This document shows positions 52,171-62,870 of a stretch of DNA of 64,000 nucleotides, piece by piece. Under the pieces are notes generated by a model. That model was not told the origin of the DNA and made no database searches. It was given only the letters and a program-made list of their open reading frames with translations. The position numbers were made by a program, and so were the translations under genes. Numbering within the stretch: the stretch's first letter is position 1; every line of letters begins with the position of its first letter. The DNA is taken from the NCBI GenBank assembly GCA_030847615.1, contig JAUMIR010000005.1, positions 210,164,645 through 210,228,644 on the forward strand, given 5' to 3'. Source of the DNA: Gambelia wislizenii. Lineage: Eukaryota > Chordata > Lepidosauria > Squamata > Crotaphytidae.

Positions 52171-54164
52171 ATGTCTGTGAGACCTTTTCTGATGTCATCC
52201 CAGTGTTTTTACCACAGTTCCCAATCCACCCAAGCCAGCATGGCTATGATGTTCAGGTTGTTTAGAGTTATGTACAGTACAAAATGGTTGGAAAATTTGA
52301 GCTTGAAAGGATTCCAGCTGAAACTGGAAGCTTCAAAGGGTGGAGCAGTGGATCTGTTCTGGTTTTTATTTCAAACTGTAAGGGAACTATCCAAGATCCA
52401 ACTATCTTGTCTTCAACTTGGAAAGCTCTTTTAAAATTCAGGCCAAAACCCAGAATGGATTCACCCTGACAATGACATGGAAGCCAACAACGGCCAGTGA
52501 TGCTGACTCTTATGACAGACAGAAGATTTACGGTATTTCTTTGCTTAGCCACTTGCCGGATCTGAATCCAGAACACCGAAGCAGCTGCAGCTGCCATCTT
52601 GTGTCACTCATTGAACTGAACCCACAGTGGGGCAATAGATGTATTATGATGAAGCAAACTGCCACAGATATCAATAAGCTTTTGAGTTGCTCCTAACTCT
52701 TCATCAGTCTAAATCGTACAAAAGTATGACCATGGGGGAAGAAACAGAAAAGGCCAAAAATTAGGACAGCTATTGTGGCTACGAGGTCTGCAGTTAAACT
52801 CCATCCCAAGGTGGAGACTGCATACTGAATGAATGAATGTGCAAATATTAGGTTACACTGTGGCCAAGAAGAGTTGTCTCCATCACTGAAACACAAAGGC
52901 TACTTGCAACTAAGAGATCTGCTCACTGCCTTAAAATGGGTGCTTTGCTATTGCATCAGTCATGTACGCCATATTTTTCTGTTAAAACAAGGTGTGTGGT
53001 GAGCACACTTTGTTTTAAGCCAGTTTGCACCTCAAAGAGCACAGTTCTTCTTTAAACAAGAGGTATGTTCCTACATGCCTCATTCGTCAACATCTTCTAG
53101 TGTTGTGCCACAGAATTTTGGTGACACAGTGGAAATTAAGGCAGTAGTTGGTGGAGGAAGACACAAAATGGAGCCCAGTCCTGTTGGGTGTTGCCCAGAT
53201 CTGAATCTGGCCCCTGGTTCTCATGAAAGAGATGAGAATATACTTTGAATACATACTAAATTGTCAGCACATTGTTCCAGCATTATCCAGCAATTCACAT
53301 ATTTGTTTTCTATTACCTACCAGGAATTTCTTTGTTTCGTTCTAGATAGAGAAGCAAGCAAGTAAGCTTACATGCATCAATATATGTGCACTGAAACACA
53401 GAATTACATTCAAAACCATAACCTTGATGTGAAAGAGCCATGCTTTGGATAAAGGACAAGCTCTTCTGTTTTTGTTGTTTTTGTTTTTCAAGCGGGGAAT
53501 ATGGCATTAATAAACTTCTTGTCATTAACCACACAACAGACTAGTAGGCACTGCTTAATGGAGCCTCCCCTTCCAAATTAGCCAGATGTTTTAAAACCAA
53601 AAGGGACTGGTAAGTAACTAGAATGGGTACACATGTTACCAATTATCTCCATTGGAGCTGAAATGAAAGCACGCCTTAAAAGCTTTGATTTTATTCACTC
53701 ATTAACTCCAGAAAATTTTGCAAATTAAAGGAGAAAAATACACCCCCTCACACACACATATACACAAACTACCCTCTTTATAGATGACAAAGCCTAAGGG
53801 TTTGTTTTTACATTTCAGTAGCTGAGTATCTCAAAGCTTCACATGAATGTTCCTGTGGAGCTTTTAAGACCCCAGTAATTGACAGTTCCTGTCTGTTCTT
53901 TTTTAGCCTGGGCAATCAAGTTAATTTATGTTGGTTTCAGGCCACAAAGCAATGACCATTAACTAGAGGTCCAGCAGGCTATTATGTGTCACATATATTA
54001 TGTGGAGAACCAATGGGGAATTAAAAGTTTCTGCAGGGCACAGGAGATTCTGCCATATCTAAACCATATTCTAAGCTGCTTAGAAATCAGATTGTCATCA
54101 ACCAAAGGTGCCTTAATTCCTATTAAGATCACTTCTAGGTTAGACTGAAATATTGTGGCTTACT
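52171..54164. other. Mostly unassigned; short hairpin at 52986-53015
   Basis: AAAACAAGGTGTG and CACACTTTGTTTT form an inverted pair around a short loop at 52986-53015. AATAAGCTTTTGAGTTGCTC (52673-52692) may belong to a common repeat. No gene was seen. Confidence 0.35.
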
Positions 54165-54255
54165 CAAGGCCTTCCAAATGAGTACCATAACTGAGATTTG
54201 AACTTGGTGTTTCCTACATCACAAACCAACATTCCATCTGCTGCACCACATTGTG
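54165..54255 (-). repeat. MIR-like/tRNA-like SINE relic
   Basis: TTACTCAAGGCCTTCCAAAT and GAGATTTGAACTTGGTG resemble the reverse complement of a MIR or CORE-SINE head ('cccaaggtcacacagct ... gggatttgaacccagg'). It is strongly diverged. Confidence 0.35.
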
Positions 54256-54469
54256 CATAATTACTAATCCATTAACAATTGTGGCTGTCTTTCAAGGTGG
54301 GCCTCTTTTTGGTTTGTGGTCATGAAACCATAATTCTCTTGTGAATAGTAGCAGTCATTTCCTGTAACAGTGTCTGAAAGACCTGCCACTGTATGAACCA
54401 TCATATGTAACAGATGCTTGTAGGTTACTCCATAACTTAGACCTAGTGTTTGTGGAGGGAAGGGCCATG

Positions 54470-54570
54470 GGGTTCATTGGTACAGCACACAGAGTCTGCA
54501 TGCCAAAGGTGTTACCTGCCTTGATACCCCCCATTGTTCAATAATTCATCAATTGGCTAATTTTCATAAA
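54470..54570 (+). repeat. Degenerate tRNA-like SINE head
   Basis: GGGTTCATTGGTACAGCACA, GTCTGCATGCCAAAGGTG and GCCTTGATACCCC follow a 'ggctcagtggcagagca...tgcatgcagaaggtc...ggttcaatccc' SINE. It is the same lineage as 15362-15455. Confidence 0.4.
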
Positions 54571-55395
54571 TTGGCTTATTATTGGCATTCCATGTGATTA
54601 GTAGCAGACCAGGGATTCCCAAATAACAAGGACTCAAGGTTTGCTCAGAAGCCTAAGGAGGTAGCCAGCCCAAATTCTTAAAAGACATGCCTGGGTAGGA
54701 ATAAAGGCCCGCCTCCAATGAAATGATGAGTTAGGGAGGAAATGGGCTAATTCTCCTCGACATACATAGAAGTGAATCATTCAGTAATTCAGTTAAGGTA
54801 GCTGGACACTCATTGCCTTGCAAAACCTCTCACCTGTCCTACAATGATAGAAGGTTGCCTGATACCCATCAGTTTTAATGTTTCAGCCATTAGTGATCAT
54901 TAACACATCCGGAGAATCCATTGTTTAACCCTGGGAAACTCCAGCAAACATTGTATTCCACTCATAACACCCCTTCAGGAGGATTATCAAATATATCACT
55001 CCAAAATACAGCCAAAGTGTGCTTAGTTTCTCAGAGGCCATCACTGTTGGTTGGCTGGGTCACCTGGTGGATCCAGACATTCTTCTTCTTTGCATGAATC
55101 TCTGATCTTCAGACAGGTATAGTATAGCCCATCATCTCAAACTCTATTCCTCTATCCCAATACTTCCTACTTTCTTTGATAGCCTTGTGTGAGTGCTTGA
55201 CGACTGAGTGTATGTATGTGTGCATTCCTCTGATTGTTTTTCAATTAAAAACATGTTTATTTAATCCCCTGGCTGTGAGTCTCTTCAGTGAGTACTGCTA
55301 TGCATAGGTCAAAAGATCCCACCATTACCTGACCTCTTGCAGCCACTATTTGAGCTCATTTAAATTCCCCATAGAAATACTGTTTTGGTAGACAT
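54571..55395. other. Unassigned stretch
   Basis: No gene or repeat was recognised. Confidence 0.35.
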
Positions 55396-56984
55396 GATGC
55401 AGTCATCATCACCCTGTACAAGAAAAAAAGGAGCAAAATCTGATTGCTCAAACTATTGAGGCATAACACTGCTCTCTATTGCTGGAAAAATCCTTGCAAG
55501 GATACTCCTGAACAGATTAGTTCCTGCTATTGCAGAAGACCTTCCTGAAAGCCAATGTGGCCTTAGAGCCAATAGGAGTACTACAGATGTGGTATTTTCC
55601 CTTAGACAACTGCAAGAGAAATGTAGAGAGCAGAACAAGGGTCTCTATGTAACATTTGTTGACCTCACCAAAGCCTTCAACACTGTGAGTAGAAAACGTC
55701 TGTGGCAGATCCTGGAAAGACTAGGATGTCCCCCCAAATTCCTTAAAATGATTATCTTGCTACACAAGGGTCAGCACGGTCAAGTCAGATATGGCGATGC
55801 TCTTTCAGAGCCCTTTCTAATAACTAATGGAGTGAAGCAAGGTTGTATTCTTGCTCCAACTTTATTTACTATCTTCTTCAGCATTATGCTCCAAAGGGCT
55901 ACGGCAGAGCTCGAAGAAGAAGGCGGCATCTATATACGTTACCGTATTGATCGTAGTTGGTTTAAATTAAGCCACCTGAGGGCTCGCACTAAGACTCTAA
56001 ACTATCTAGTTTGCGAGCTGCTCTTCACTGATGATGCTACCCTTGTTGCCCACACAGAAGCAGCTCTGCAGCACCTAACATCCTGCTTTGCAACAGCTGC
56101 AGAGCTGTTTGGGCTGGAAGTCAACCTGAAGAAAATGGAAGTTCTTTACCAGCCTGCATCACAGGACGAACACCACCATCCCCACATTGCCACTGACAAA
56201 TCTGTGCTTAAGTCTGTTCAGCAGTTCACCTACCTGGGAAGCATCATCTCCTCAGATGCCAAGATTGACAAAGAGGTCAATCACAGATTAGCAAAGGCAT
56301 ATAGCTCATTTGGAAAACTTTACAAAAGAGTCTGGAGTAAAAAACACCTGAGGCGAAGCACAAAAATCAGTGTGTATAGAGCCATTGTACTGTCTATTCT
56401 CTTTTATGGATCTGAAACTTGGGTCACCTATTGCCACCACTTATGACTCCTCAAACGCTTTCATCAGTGCTGTCTACACACAATCCTAAATATACACTGG
56501 ACAGACTATGTGATGAATGTTGCTGTCCTTGAGCAAGCAGGGATCACCAGCATGAGGCCATGATATTGAGAACACAGCTGCGCTGGGCAGGGCATTTTTC
56601 TAGGATGGAGGACCATTGCCTCCCAAAAATAGTACTCTACGGTGAACTCGCCATGGGTCAGCATAAGAGGGACACTCCAAAAAGGTGATACAAGGACTCA
56701 CTGAAACAACACCTCAGGCTCGGCCAAATTGATCACCAACAATGGTCCTCCCTGGCCTCACATCGGGAGGCATGGAGATGCACTATTCACAATGCTGCAT
56801 CCTTATTTGAGAACTCACACCGAACAAGTCTTGAAGATAAAAGACAACGCAGAAAGAATCACAACCCGGAAACATCACCCAAGGAGACCTTCTGCTGTGC
56901 TTTCTGCAACCGGACTTGTTTATCTCGGATTGGCCTTTTTAGTCATCAACGTGCTTGCAGAAAGCGCGGGATGAGTCCCTCCTG
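55396..56984 (+). pseudogene. LINE reverse transcriptase remnant
   Basis: The open stretch 55589-56446 encodes VTFVDLTKAFNTVSRKRLWQ, NGVKQGCILAPTLFTIFFSI, LLFTDDATLVAH (the catalytic FADD is FTDD), TYLGSIISSDAKIDKEV and ILFYGSETWVTYCHHL. It ends at a TGA (56444-56446) where the intact copy has Arg or Leu. A one-base loss near 56553 and further changes near 56685 shift the frame. The C-terminal finger codons persist (about 56890-56970). Confidence 0.92.
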
Positions 56985-57025
56985 AATCTTCATTTGCGAA
57001 GAAAAGCCAGAGAGAGAGAGAGAGA
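55396..57025 (+). mobile_element. LINE copy (1052-aa family), 5'-truncated
   Basis: Homology starts at GATGCAGTCATCATCACCCT (residue about 523 of the intact protein) and runs through the zinc finger to TTCATTTGCGAAGAAAAGCC and a (GA)8 tail (57009-57025). No clear target duplication was seen. Confidence 0.93.
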
Positions 57026-58094
57026 TTTGTGTAAACTAATAGAGGCAGCATCATATGTTTCAGGATACTGTAAATTCAGTTCCACGTAGACTACGGAAAT
57101 TTTGCTTGCTATTCTAAAGATATGAATGACCACCTGTAATCATCATCATCACCACCCCCACAGCTGGCATTCTACTTAGGACTTCTGTAGATGAGCAATA
57201 TATCCCACCTTACCCCTATCTTAGAGCCCTGCAGTCCTGATGACACAGGATGTTTGCCTTGTCCTGCCGCTGGCAGGCCTCGCCACCCCCGAGCCAGATA
57301 TGTGCCTCAGATTGGGCTGAGATGGGATAGGACTCAATATAATGTTTTAAAATAATACCTATTTTAATTCATCCCGGCAGGCTGGTCCTCACTGCTGCTG
57401 CCAGTCTTCCTTTCTCTCCTAGAAGGCAGGAAGGAGTCCCACAGCATGTGACCAAGGCTGGTCACATGCAGGGGCCCTTGCTTACATGTTGCAGACCAGT
57501 TTCTTGCGTTCCGAGACAGTGAGTTGGCTCACATTCCTAGTGGCTATGATCATCTGTGGCACATTCAGTATAAATCCATTCCAGTGCCTTTTCCCATCTT
57601 CATCCTTTCTGCTCCCCATCCATGGCACTGAGCTTCTGTTCATCAGCAGCGGGGGGGGATCTTTCAGTGTCCTTGTACAACAACAAAAGGATAATAAAAG
57701 ACACTGTACACAACCTTTTCAACAGCAGAGTTTGCCTGCCAAAATCCTACCTGAATAAAAATGTCTTTCCCTGCCAGCAGAAAGACAACAGAGTGGGAGT
57801 TATGTTAGCTTTTGTCTTCAGGTACTTTCACAGTCTGGGGTGGAAGCAGCTACCAAGAAGGTCTTCTCTTGTAAGCTTAGAAATTGAGTTCACATATAAC
57901 TTCAGAATCTTTAAACCTTTTATGAGCTCACATTTGCATCTTACAGCAAGGCCAAGCTATAGCCTGGAAAAATTACTTTTCTGAACTCTGGACCACATCT
58001 GGTGACTCACTTCGCTAAATGCAATCTGGCACCTGTGTGTGGCAGCAGACTACTGGGTTTTTGTTATCTGTCTGAAAAAGGGATAAAAATCATG
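57026..58094. other. Mostly unassigned; repeat piece at 57220-57480
   Basis: CATGTGACCAAGGCTGGTCA (57446-57465), with CATGCAGGGGC, is a small inverted motif that also occurs at 62685-62712 as CATGTGACCAGCTTTGGTCA. This suggests the two regions share a DNA repeat. No gene was seen. Confidence 0.35.
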
Positions 58095-58190
58095 CAACCC
58101 TCCAAATGTTGTTGGACGGCAACTCCTAGCAGCCTTAGCCAGCATCACTAATAGTGAAGACTGCTGGCATTTTCACTCCAACAGTTTAAG
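58095..58190 (-). repeat. Dispersed amniote repeat piece
   Basis: CCTCCAAATGTTGTTGGACG, GCAACTCCTAGCAGCCTTAG and CCAGCATCAC are the reverse complement of a 'gctggctaggctgctgggagttgtagtccaacaacatttggagg' repeat. Compare 16060-16140. Confidence 0.55.
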
Positions 58191-58956
58191 ACAGCCACAT
58201 GATTCCAACTCCCAGCCTAACCAAAACTAGGTAGTTGATAAATTCCTGGTTGTCACAATACTCACACAAATGATACAGGCTGACACCCTATTAGTGACAT
58301 ACACAGGTGTAAGTTGCACTATACATGTGGAGTAATTTTATTTATTTTTACAATATGCAAGAATTTTATCCAGTTGAAGATAACGTAAGCTCAGCTGTGC
58401 ATTTGGGACCAATGCACATGCAGTAGTGCGTTGAAGTATACAAAGTAGTCTGTGAACGCACATTGTTTCTATGTACTGTATTGCATATTGCAATTGCACA
58501 AGGAGTTGTCAGCCATGCACATTGACCATTGATTCACATACCTTGCATTACATTAGTATTCAATAACATAACTCCATTGGCAGGTTATTTGTGCTATGCT
58601 GAAGCATTGTAGGATCTCAACCATACAATACATTTAATCTGAGAGAGTAAAGGCAACTCCTGAGGAAATATATCAAGGCTTTTAAGAAAATGTTAGTACC
58701 AACAATCTCGGTTAAGCTTTATATAGCACCTGTTCATTGTCCTGGTATCTGAGCACTGCACAAAAGTCCAGATGAAAAGCAATAGGCCTTGCAAGGTATT
58801 TCATGACATGACATTCATATTCTCATCTTGCAGTGACCTTTTCCAGAAAGCTTGTCAGCCAGGAATAAAAGCAAGAAGTTCCTGTACATGTGGAAAACTG
58901 TGGCACAGTGAGGAAAAAGAAACCCTGATGGAGTTGAGCTATCTCAGGACTATAGC
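58191..58956. other. Unassigned stretch
   Basis: No gene or repeat was recognised. Confidence 0.35.

Positions 58957-59017
<61 letters not shown>
58957..59017 (+). repeat. (GAAA)n microsatellite
   Basis: About 15 uninterrupted AGAA units. It produces a KERKKERK open frame on one strand and a SFFL frame on the other; neither is a gene. Confidence 0.95.
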
Positions 59018-59018
<1 letters not shown>

Positions 59019-59398
59019 TCAGTCTGCTTTTTAAAAAGGCTAGGGAAAATGACACAGAAAAAAAAGTTCTCAGTCTGTAAGGCACAGTGAAAATGGTGAA
59101 ATCCTTCTGTATTAAAATATTTTGGTGCTCACAGATTAGGGTATAAAGTGCTATTTCTAGAGAAAGGGGAAAAATCAATAGGGCTGCATGCAAGCAGATA
59201 AGGTGCAACTACTTAAAAATGTCAGAAGATGGGAATGTCTACTGTGAAAAAAGGCTAATGCTGTGGAGACAGAAGAGATGGGATGATGAGGGAGGGAAAC
59301 AGGAGAAGAACTGATAGCACAAAGTTATCCATATCCAGTGAGGAGTTTCTCAATGTGTGGGTGAGACTGAAAGAGTTGTCCTCAAGCGAGTTCACACA
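59018..59398. other. Unassigned stretch
   Basis: No gene or repeat was recognised. Confidence 0.35.
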
Positions 59399-59623
59399 GG
59401 AGATTATCAGACATGACAAAAACTACATCAGAAGATTAAAACAAGAACAGCAATGGGTGATATTGTCAGACAACGCCATCCTTCAGTGTTCCAGGGCGTG
59501 GCATGAATAAGGCGTCCCTTTGTATTGGCAGTTTGTCCCTATCAATACAAAAGGGAAACTTCATCCATAGCAGTGCTATGCCCCCAGAACAGCTGAAGAA
59601 CACAGGCATCTGATAATGTCACC
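59399..59623. mobile_element. MITE family A, copy 7 (short form)
   Basis: Termini GGAGATTATCAGACATGACA and ATCTGATAATGTCACC are inverted. It is only about 225 bases, with an internal hairpin (TTTGTATTGGCAG ... CTATCAATACAAA) at about 59519-59550. Most of the family A interior is deleted or replaced. Confidence 0.6.
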
Positions 59624-60483
59624 CTTTCTGTCCCCCCAACCCCAATCCACCCCCATGAAATAATCCAGCAAAATTAGACCGCCAAGACTCCTATGTAGTT
59701 GGAGGTTGTTATGAATTATCAATCAGAAGTGTACTAAGTAACCAAGCACTAAGGAATATTAAGAGACCAATTCTCACTGAGCCCTCCCAGGGAATGAAGA
59801 CTGCCTGGGATCTATCCTATGCTTTCACACTTCAGAGTAAGCTATATTGATCACATGGAGAACTTATCTAAATATATATTGTGCTTGTGAAAGTCTTCAC
59901 ATTTAAAGGTGTTTTAGTGATAATTGATGGTAAAAGTAATCCCTCCCGTAAGTATCTGAAAATAGATGAAATTAATGCCAATCTGCCTTCGAAACCTCCC
60001 CCCACCATAAAAATCATTCCATGGTCACTGAAACCATGTAAATTAGAGTAGAATCATAGCACTATAACTGTGTAGTGTGAAAGGGCCTTGCGGCTGTGGA
60101 ATTAGATCTCCCCCTTCCAAACTCCTTCAAAAAAAAGGCTTTCCAAATTACTTAACTGCACCTCCCTCCCTATGCTTGTATGGGAACAATTTATCTAAAT
60201 TAGCAGGATGGCCTCAGTATGGGACTTGTGTATAAGGGGACCCAGTTACATTGTTCAAACTTTATATTTTCTCATCATTTTGCTGTCTCCGCTAGGGTAG
60301 ATGGTAAGATGGTGATGCTGGATAGAAGAAGCACCACTGACTCATATGGGTGATGGGGGAGGGGGAATCCAGCCTTAAAACATCACCCTGGATTTCTGCT
60401 TGCTGATTCACAACTTCCTACACTCATTAAAAAGCCAATTCTGCCATTTAGAAGAGACAGGATAAAGGAGATAATGGTAACCA
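59624..60483. other. Mostly unassigned; MITE piece at 60045-60110
   Basis: AGAATCATAGCACTATAACT and GTGTAGTGTGAAAGGGCCTT resemble 5440-5475 (hAT-like MITE). No gene was seen. Confidence 0.35.
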
Positions 60484-60485
60484 GA

Positions 60486-60510
<25 letters not shown>
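60484..60510 (+). repeat. (GA)13 microsatellite
   Basis: An uninterrupted GA run. No LINE 3' end adjoins it, unlike the other long GA/CT runs in the window. Confidence 0.9.
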
Positions 60511-60516
<6 letters not shown>

Positions 60517-60667
60517 ATTCAGAGATATTTAGCTCCATACTTCATAGGAGAAGGAAATGTTTTCAGAGCAGGACTGCAGCTTTTTGTCTGAACTTTACAA
60601 ATCAATTCTAATAACAGCTGAATTCAGGCAGACTTGAGGTGAAAAGAACTGGGGAAACAGTTGGCTC

Positions 60668-60765
60668 TCTGAACAAATCTTGCCAAGAAAACCTCATGAT
60701 AGGTTCACCTTAGGGTCCCCATAAGTCGGAAACAACTCAAGACACACAACGACGACAAAATAGAA
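60668..60765 (+). mobile_element. BovB-type 3' tail
   Basis: CTCTGAACAAATCTTGCCAA, GAAAACCTCATGATAGGTTC and CCCATAAGTCGGAAACAACT end in ACACACAACGACGAC. It is nearly the same as 23853-23962. The element body upstream is not recognisable. Confidence 0.65.
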
Positions 60766-60909
60766 TAGCCAGTTTGCATGTCAGCAGGGTAGTCAGGTGG
60801 AAGGAGCTAGCAGCCTCTTCTCTTTCTATCATTCTGACACACGATTTAGAAGTAGGGACTTGCAACACTCCAAAGAAAAGCAGCAAAGTGGAAGGAACGT
60901 TGCGTCGTT

Positions 60910-61097
60910 CCTGCTGTGTTATCACATGGCACCAGTGTTTTTCCAGTGTTCTTTTCTTCCGGTCCTGTGGGGGACCAAGGTAAAACTGTGTCATTTTATA
61001 AACGGATTTTTCTAGTTAGCAAAAAGATACAGTTTTACATCAGTCCCCCATGGGACCAGAATGAAAGAATGCCAACATCATGTGGTAAGGTAGCAGG
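60910..61097. mobile_element. Foldback MITE, family C copy 2
   Basis: CCTGCTGTGTTATCACATGG and CATGTGGTAAGGTAGCAGG, and GGTCCTGTGGGGGACC with GTCCCCCATGGGACC, form the two arms. The centre (GATTTTTCTAGTTAG) matches the family C copy at 3652-3884. Confidence 0.7.
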
Positions 61098-61168
61098 TAA
61101 GGTCATTATCAAATTCACAAGAAATAATTCTATTCAATCCATGGGGAGAGGCGGGTAAGAAATAAAAT

Positions 61169-61206
<38 letters not shown>

Positions 61207-61207
61207 T
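61169..61207 (+). repeat. (TTG)n microsatellite
   Basis: TTG repeats with a single interruption (GAT at about 61189). It may be the relic of an (AAC)n LINE/SINE tail on the minus strand. Confidence 0.9.
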
Positions 61208-62440
61208 TCATGTGATATATGGCTAAATGCAGATCTTTGAAGTACTAGCTTTTTTACAATTCCAATGGCCTTGCAACCAGCATTGTTACCCTAAGAGGTG
61301 GGGGGGTGCTTTACAGACCCACCCGTGATGCCAAAATCTCTATTATTAGCTGGAGGGATTATTGGCTCAAATGAATGCCTGCAAGAAGGGGTAACTGCAG
61401 CGATTCACCTTTGTATACCAGTATTAACTGCAGAGGACACTCCAGCTTAAGGTGCAATAAAGTTTTTTTTTAAATAACACAAAAGTCATTCACATGTGCA
61501 ACACACATTGCTAATAACCATACAAATGCTATTGAGGAGTAAGGCAGAGAGATTGGATAGAAGGATAGGTTTGGGGATATAGGGCACTAGTTACCAGTCT
61601 TGTAGAGTTGAAGATACTGAGACAGCGTTGAGGGTGGCACAGGAGTTTCTGATCCAGGCCATGCCAAGAAAAAGAGTGTCCGGGTTCGTCCACCATGGCA
61701 TATCTTTCTATTGTTGGGGGACTAATATTTAAGCCCTGTTTCATATCCTGAAGAGGTACTCTGGCTACAACAAGCCTGGATGGTTTCCCTACTGGATAGA
61801 CAAAGGAAACCAAAACTTAACTGATTGTGTTAATTTAACTATGGCTGGGACATAGGATTTGATGGATTTATGACAACCTCACAGTGCTGGACAGGAGGGA
61901 GTGTAAGATGAGATTTCCTTAGGAGTGCGGTTGGGAATGGTCACTTAATTGTTTGGTTAAATGACTCATTCTGACATGCCCAAGAAGGGTTTAGTACATA
62001 CCCCCTTAATGATTTTGTTTCCTAAGGGGCTTCTGCACAATCCTAATATGGGCTTGCTTGCCAAAATATTTCTAAGACACATCATAGGTCATTTTGACCT
62101 CCATCTGACCTCTTTCTGGTTCACCCTGGCCAACCTGACCCCAAAAAGGGTCCAATATTTCCAATTATGAGATATCGTAGTGAGGGGGTAGTAGCCATTG
62201 GCTGCAGGATTCTGGAAGTTGTAGTCCAGCTCAGCTTAGCATACGTCTGATTGATACAGGATTGCTGCCACTCTTTCCTTAGCTTTGCATACATCCCACC
62301 ACATAGATATTAAGAAAAACATATGAATGATATCTCCAGTTCTTCTGGAGGTACAATTTATTTTTATTTACTTACTTATTTTACAATGGCTTTGGCACTT
62401 AGCCAAAAGCTCATTAACTTAATGGGAACATTTCCCCCTG
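61208..62440. other. Unassigned stretch
   Basis: TTCTGGAAGTTGTAGTCCAG (62211-62230) belongs to a common amniote repeat. No gene was seen. Confidence 0.35.
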
Positions 62441-62870
62441 TTTCCTTTCTTGTAACAATGAAAAGACACATCAGAGGGAGAAACAGGCCAGAGCCAGAAC
62501 CAGGATATGCCAGTGGGGAGCCAGCATATCTTGGCTCTGGCCTGTTTCACCCCATTACCTGGAGAAAATGGGGCAGCATTGAAACAGAATGCTGGCCCAT
62601 CACTGCAGCTGCCACTGCTGCCATTTCCCCTGCTGATGTGGAAGCCAGGAAGGGGGCCCACATCATGTGACTATAGGCTCCCTGCATGTGACCAGCTTTG
62701 GTCACATGCTGAGGGACCCCTGCCTGGATTCCGGGAGAGCCAGGGGGCTGGTGGAAGCAGGAAGGGGAGGCCTGCCAGATAGCTCCTGCAGACATGTGGG
62801 GCCCAATCCAGGTTTTGGCTTGCAGAAATGGAGTAAACCTGGTATTATAATGGAATGTTTTATCAGGCCC
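62441..62870. repeat. GC-rich dispersed DNA repeat (tentative)
   Basis: CCAGAGCCAGAACCAGGATA with AGCATATCTTGGCTCTGGCC forms an inverted pair at 62493-62545. CATGTGACCAGCTTTGGTCA is shared with 57446. Two overlapping open frames of 105-127 codons exist on opposite strands but lack motifs. It is best read as a non-coding transposon remnant. Confidence 0.4.

Noticed and set aside
58772..59208. 102- and 89-codon frames with KERKKERK or SFFL repeats
   Set aside because: They are direct translations of the (GAAA)n microsatellite.
60484..60510. LINE 3' tail at the (GA)13 run
   Set aside because: No LINE 3' sequence adjoins either side, so it is listed only as a microsatellite.
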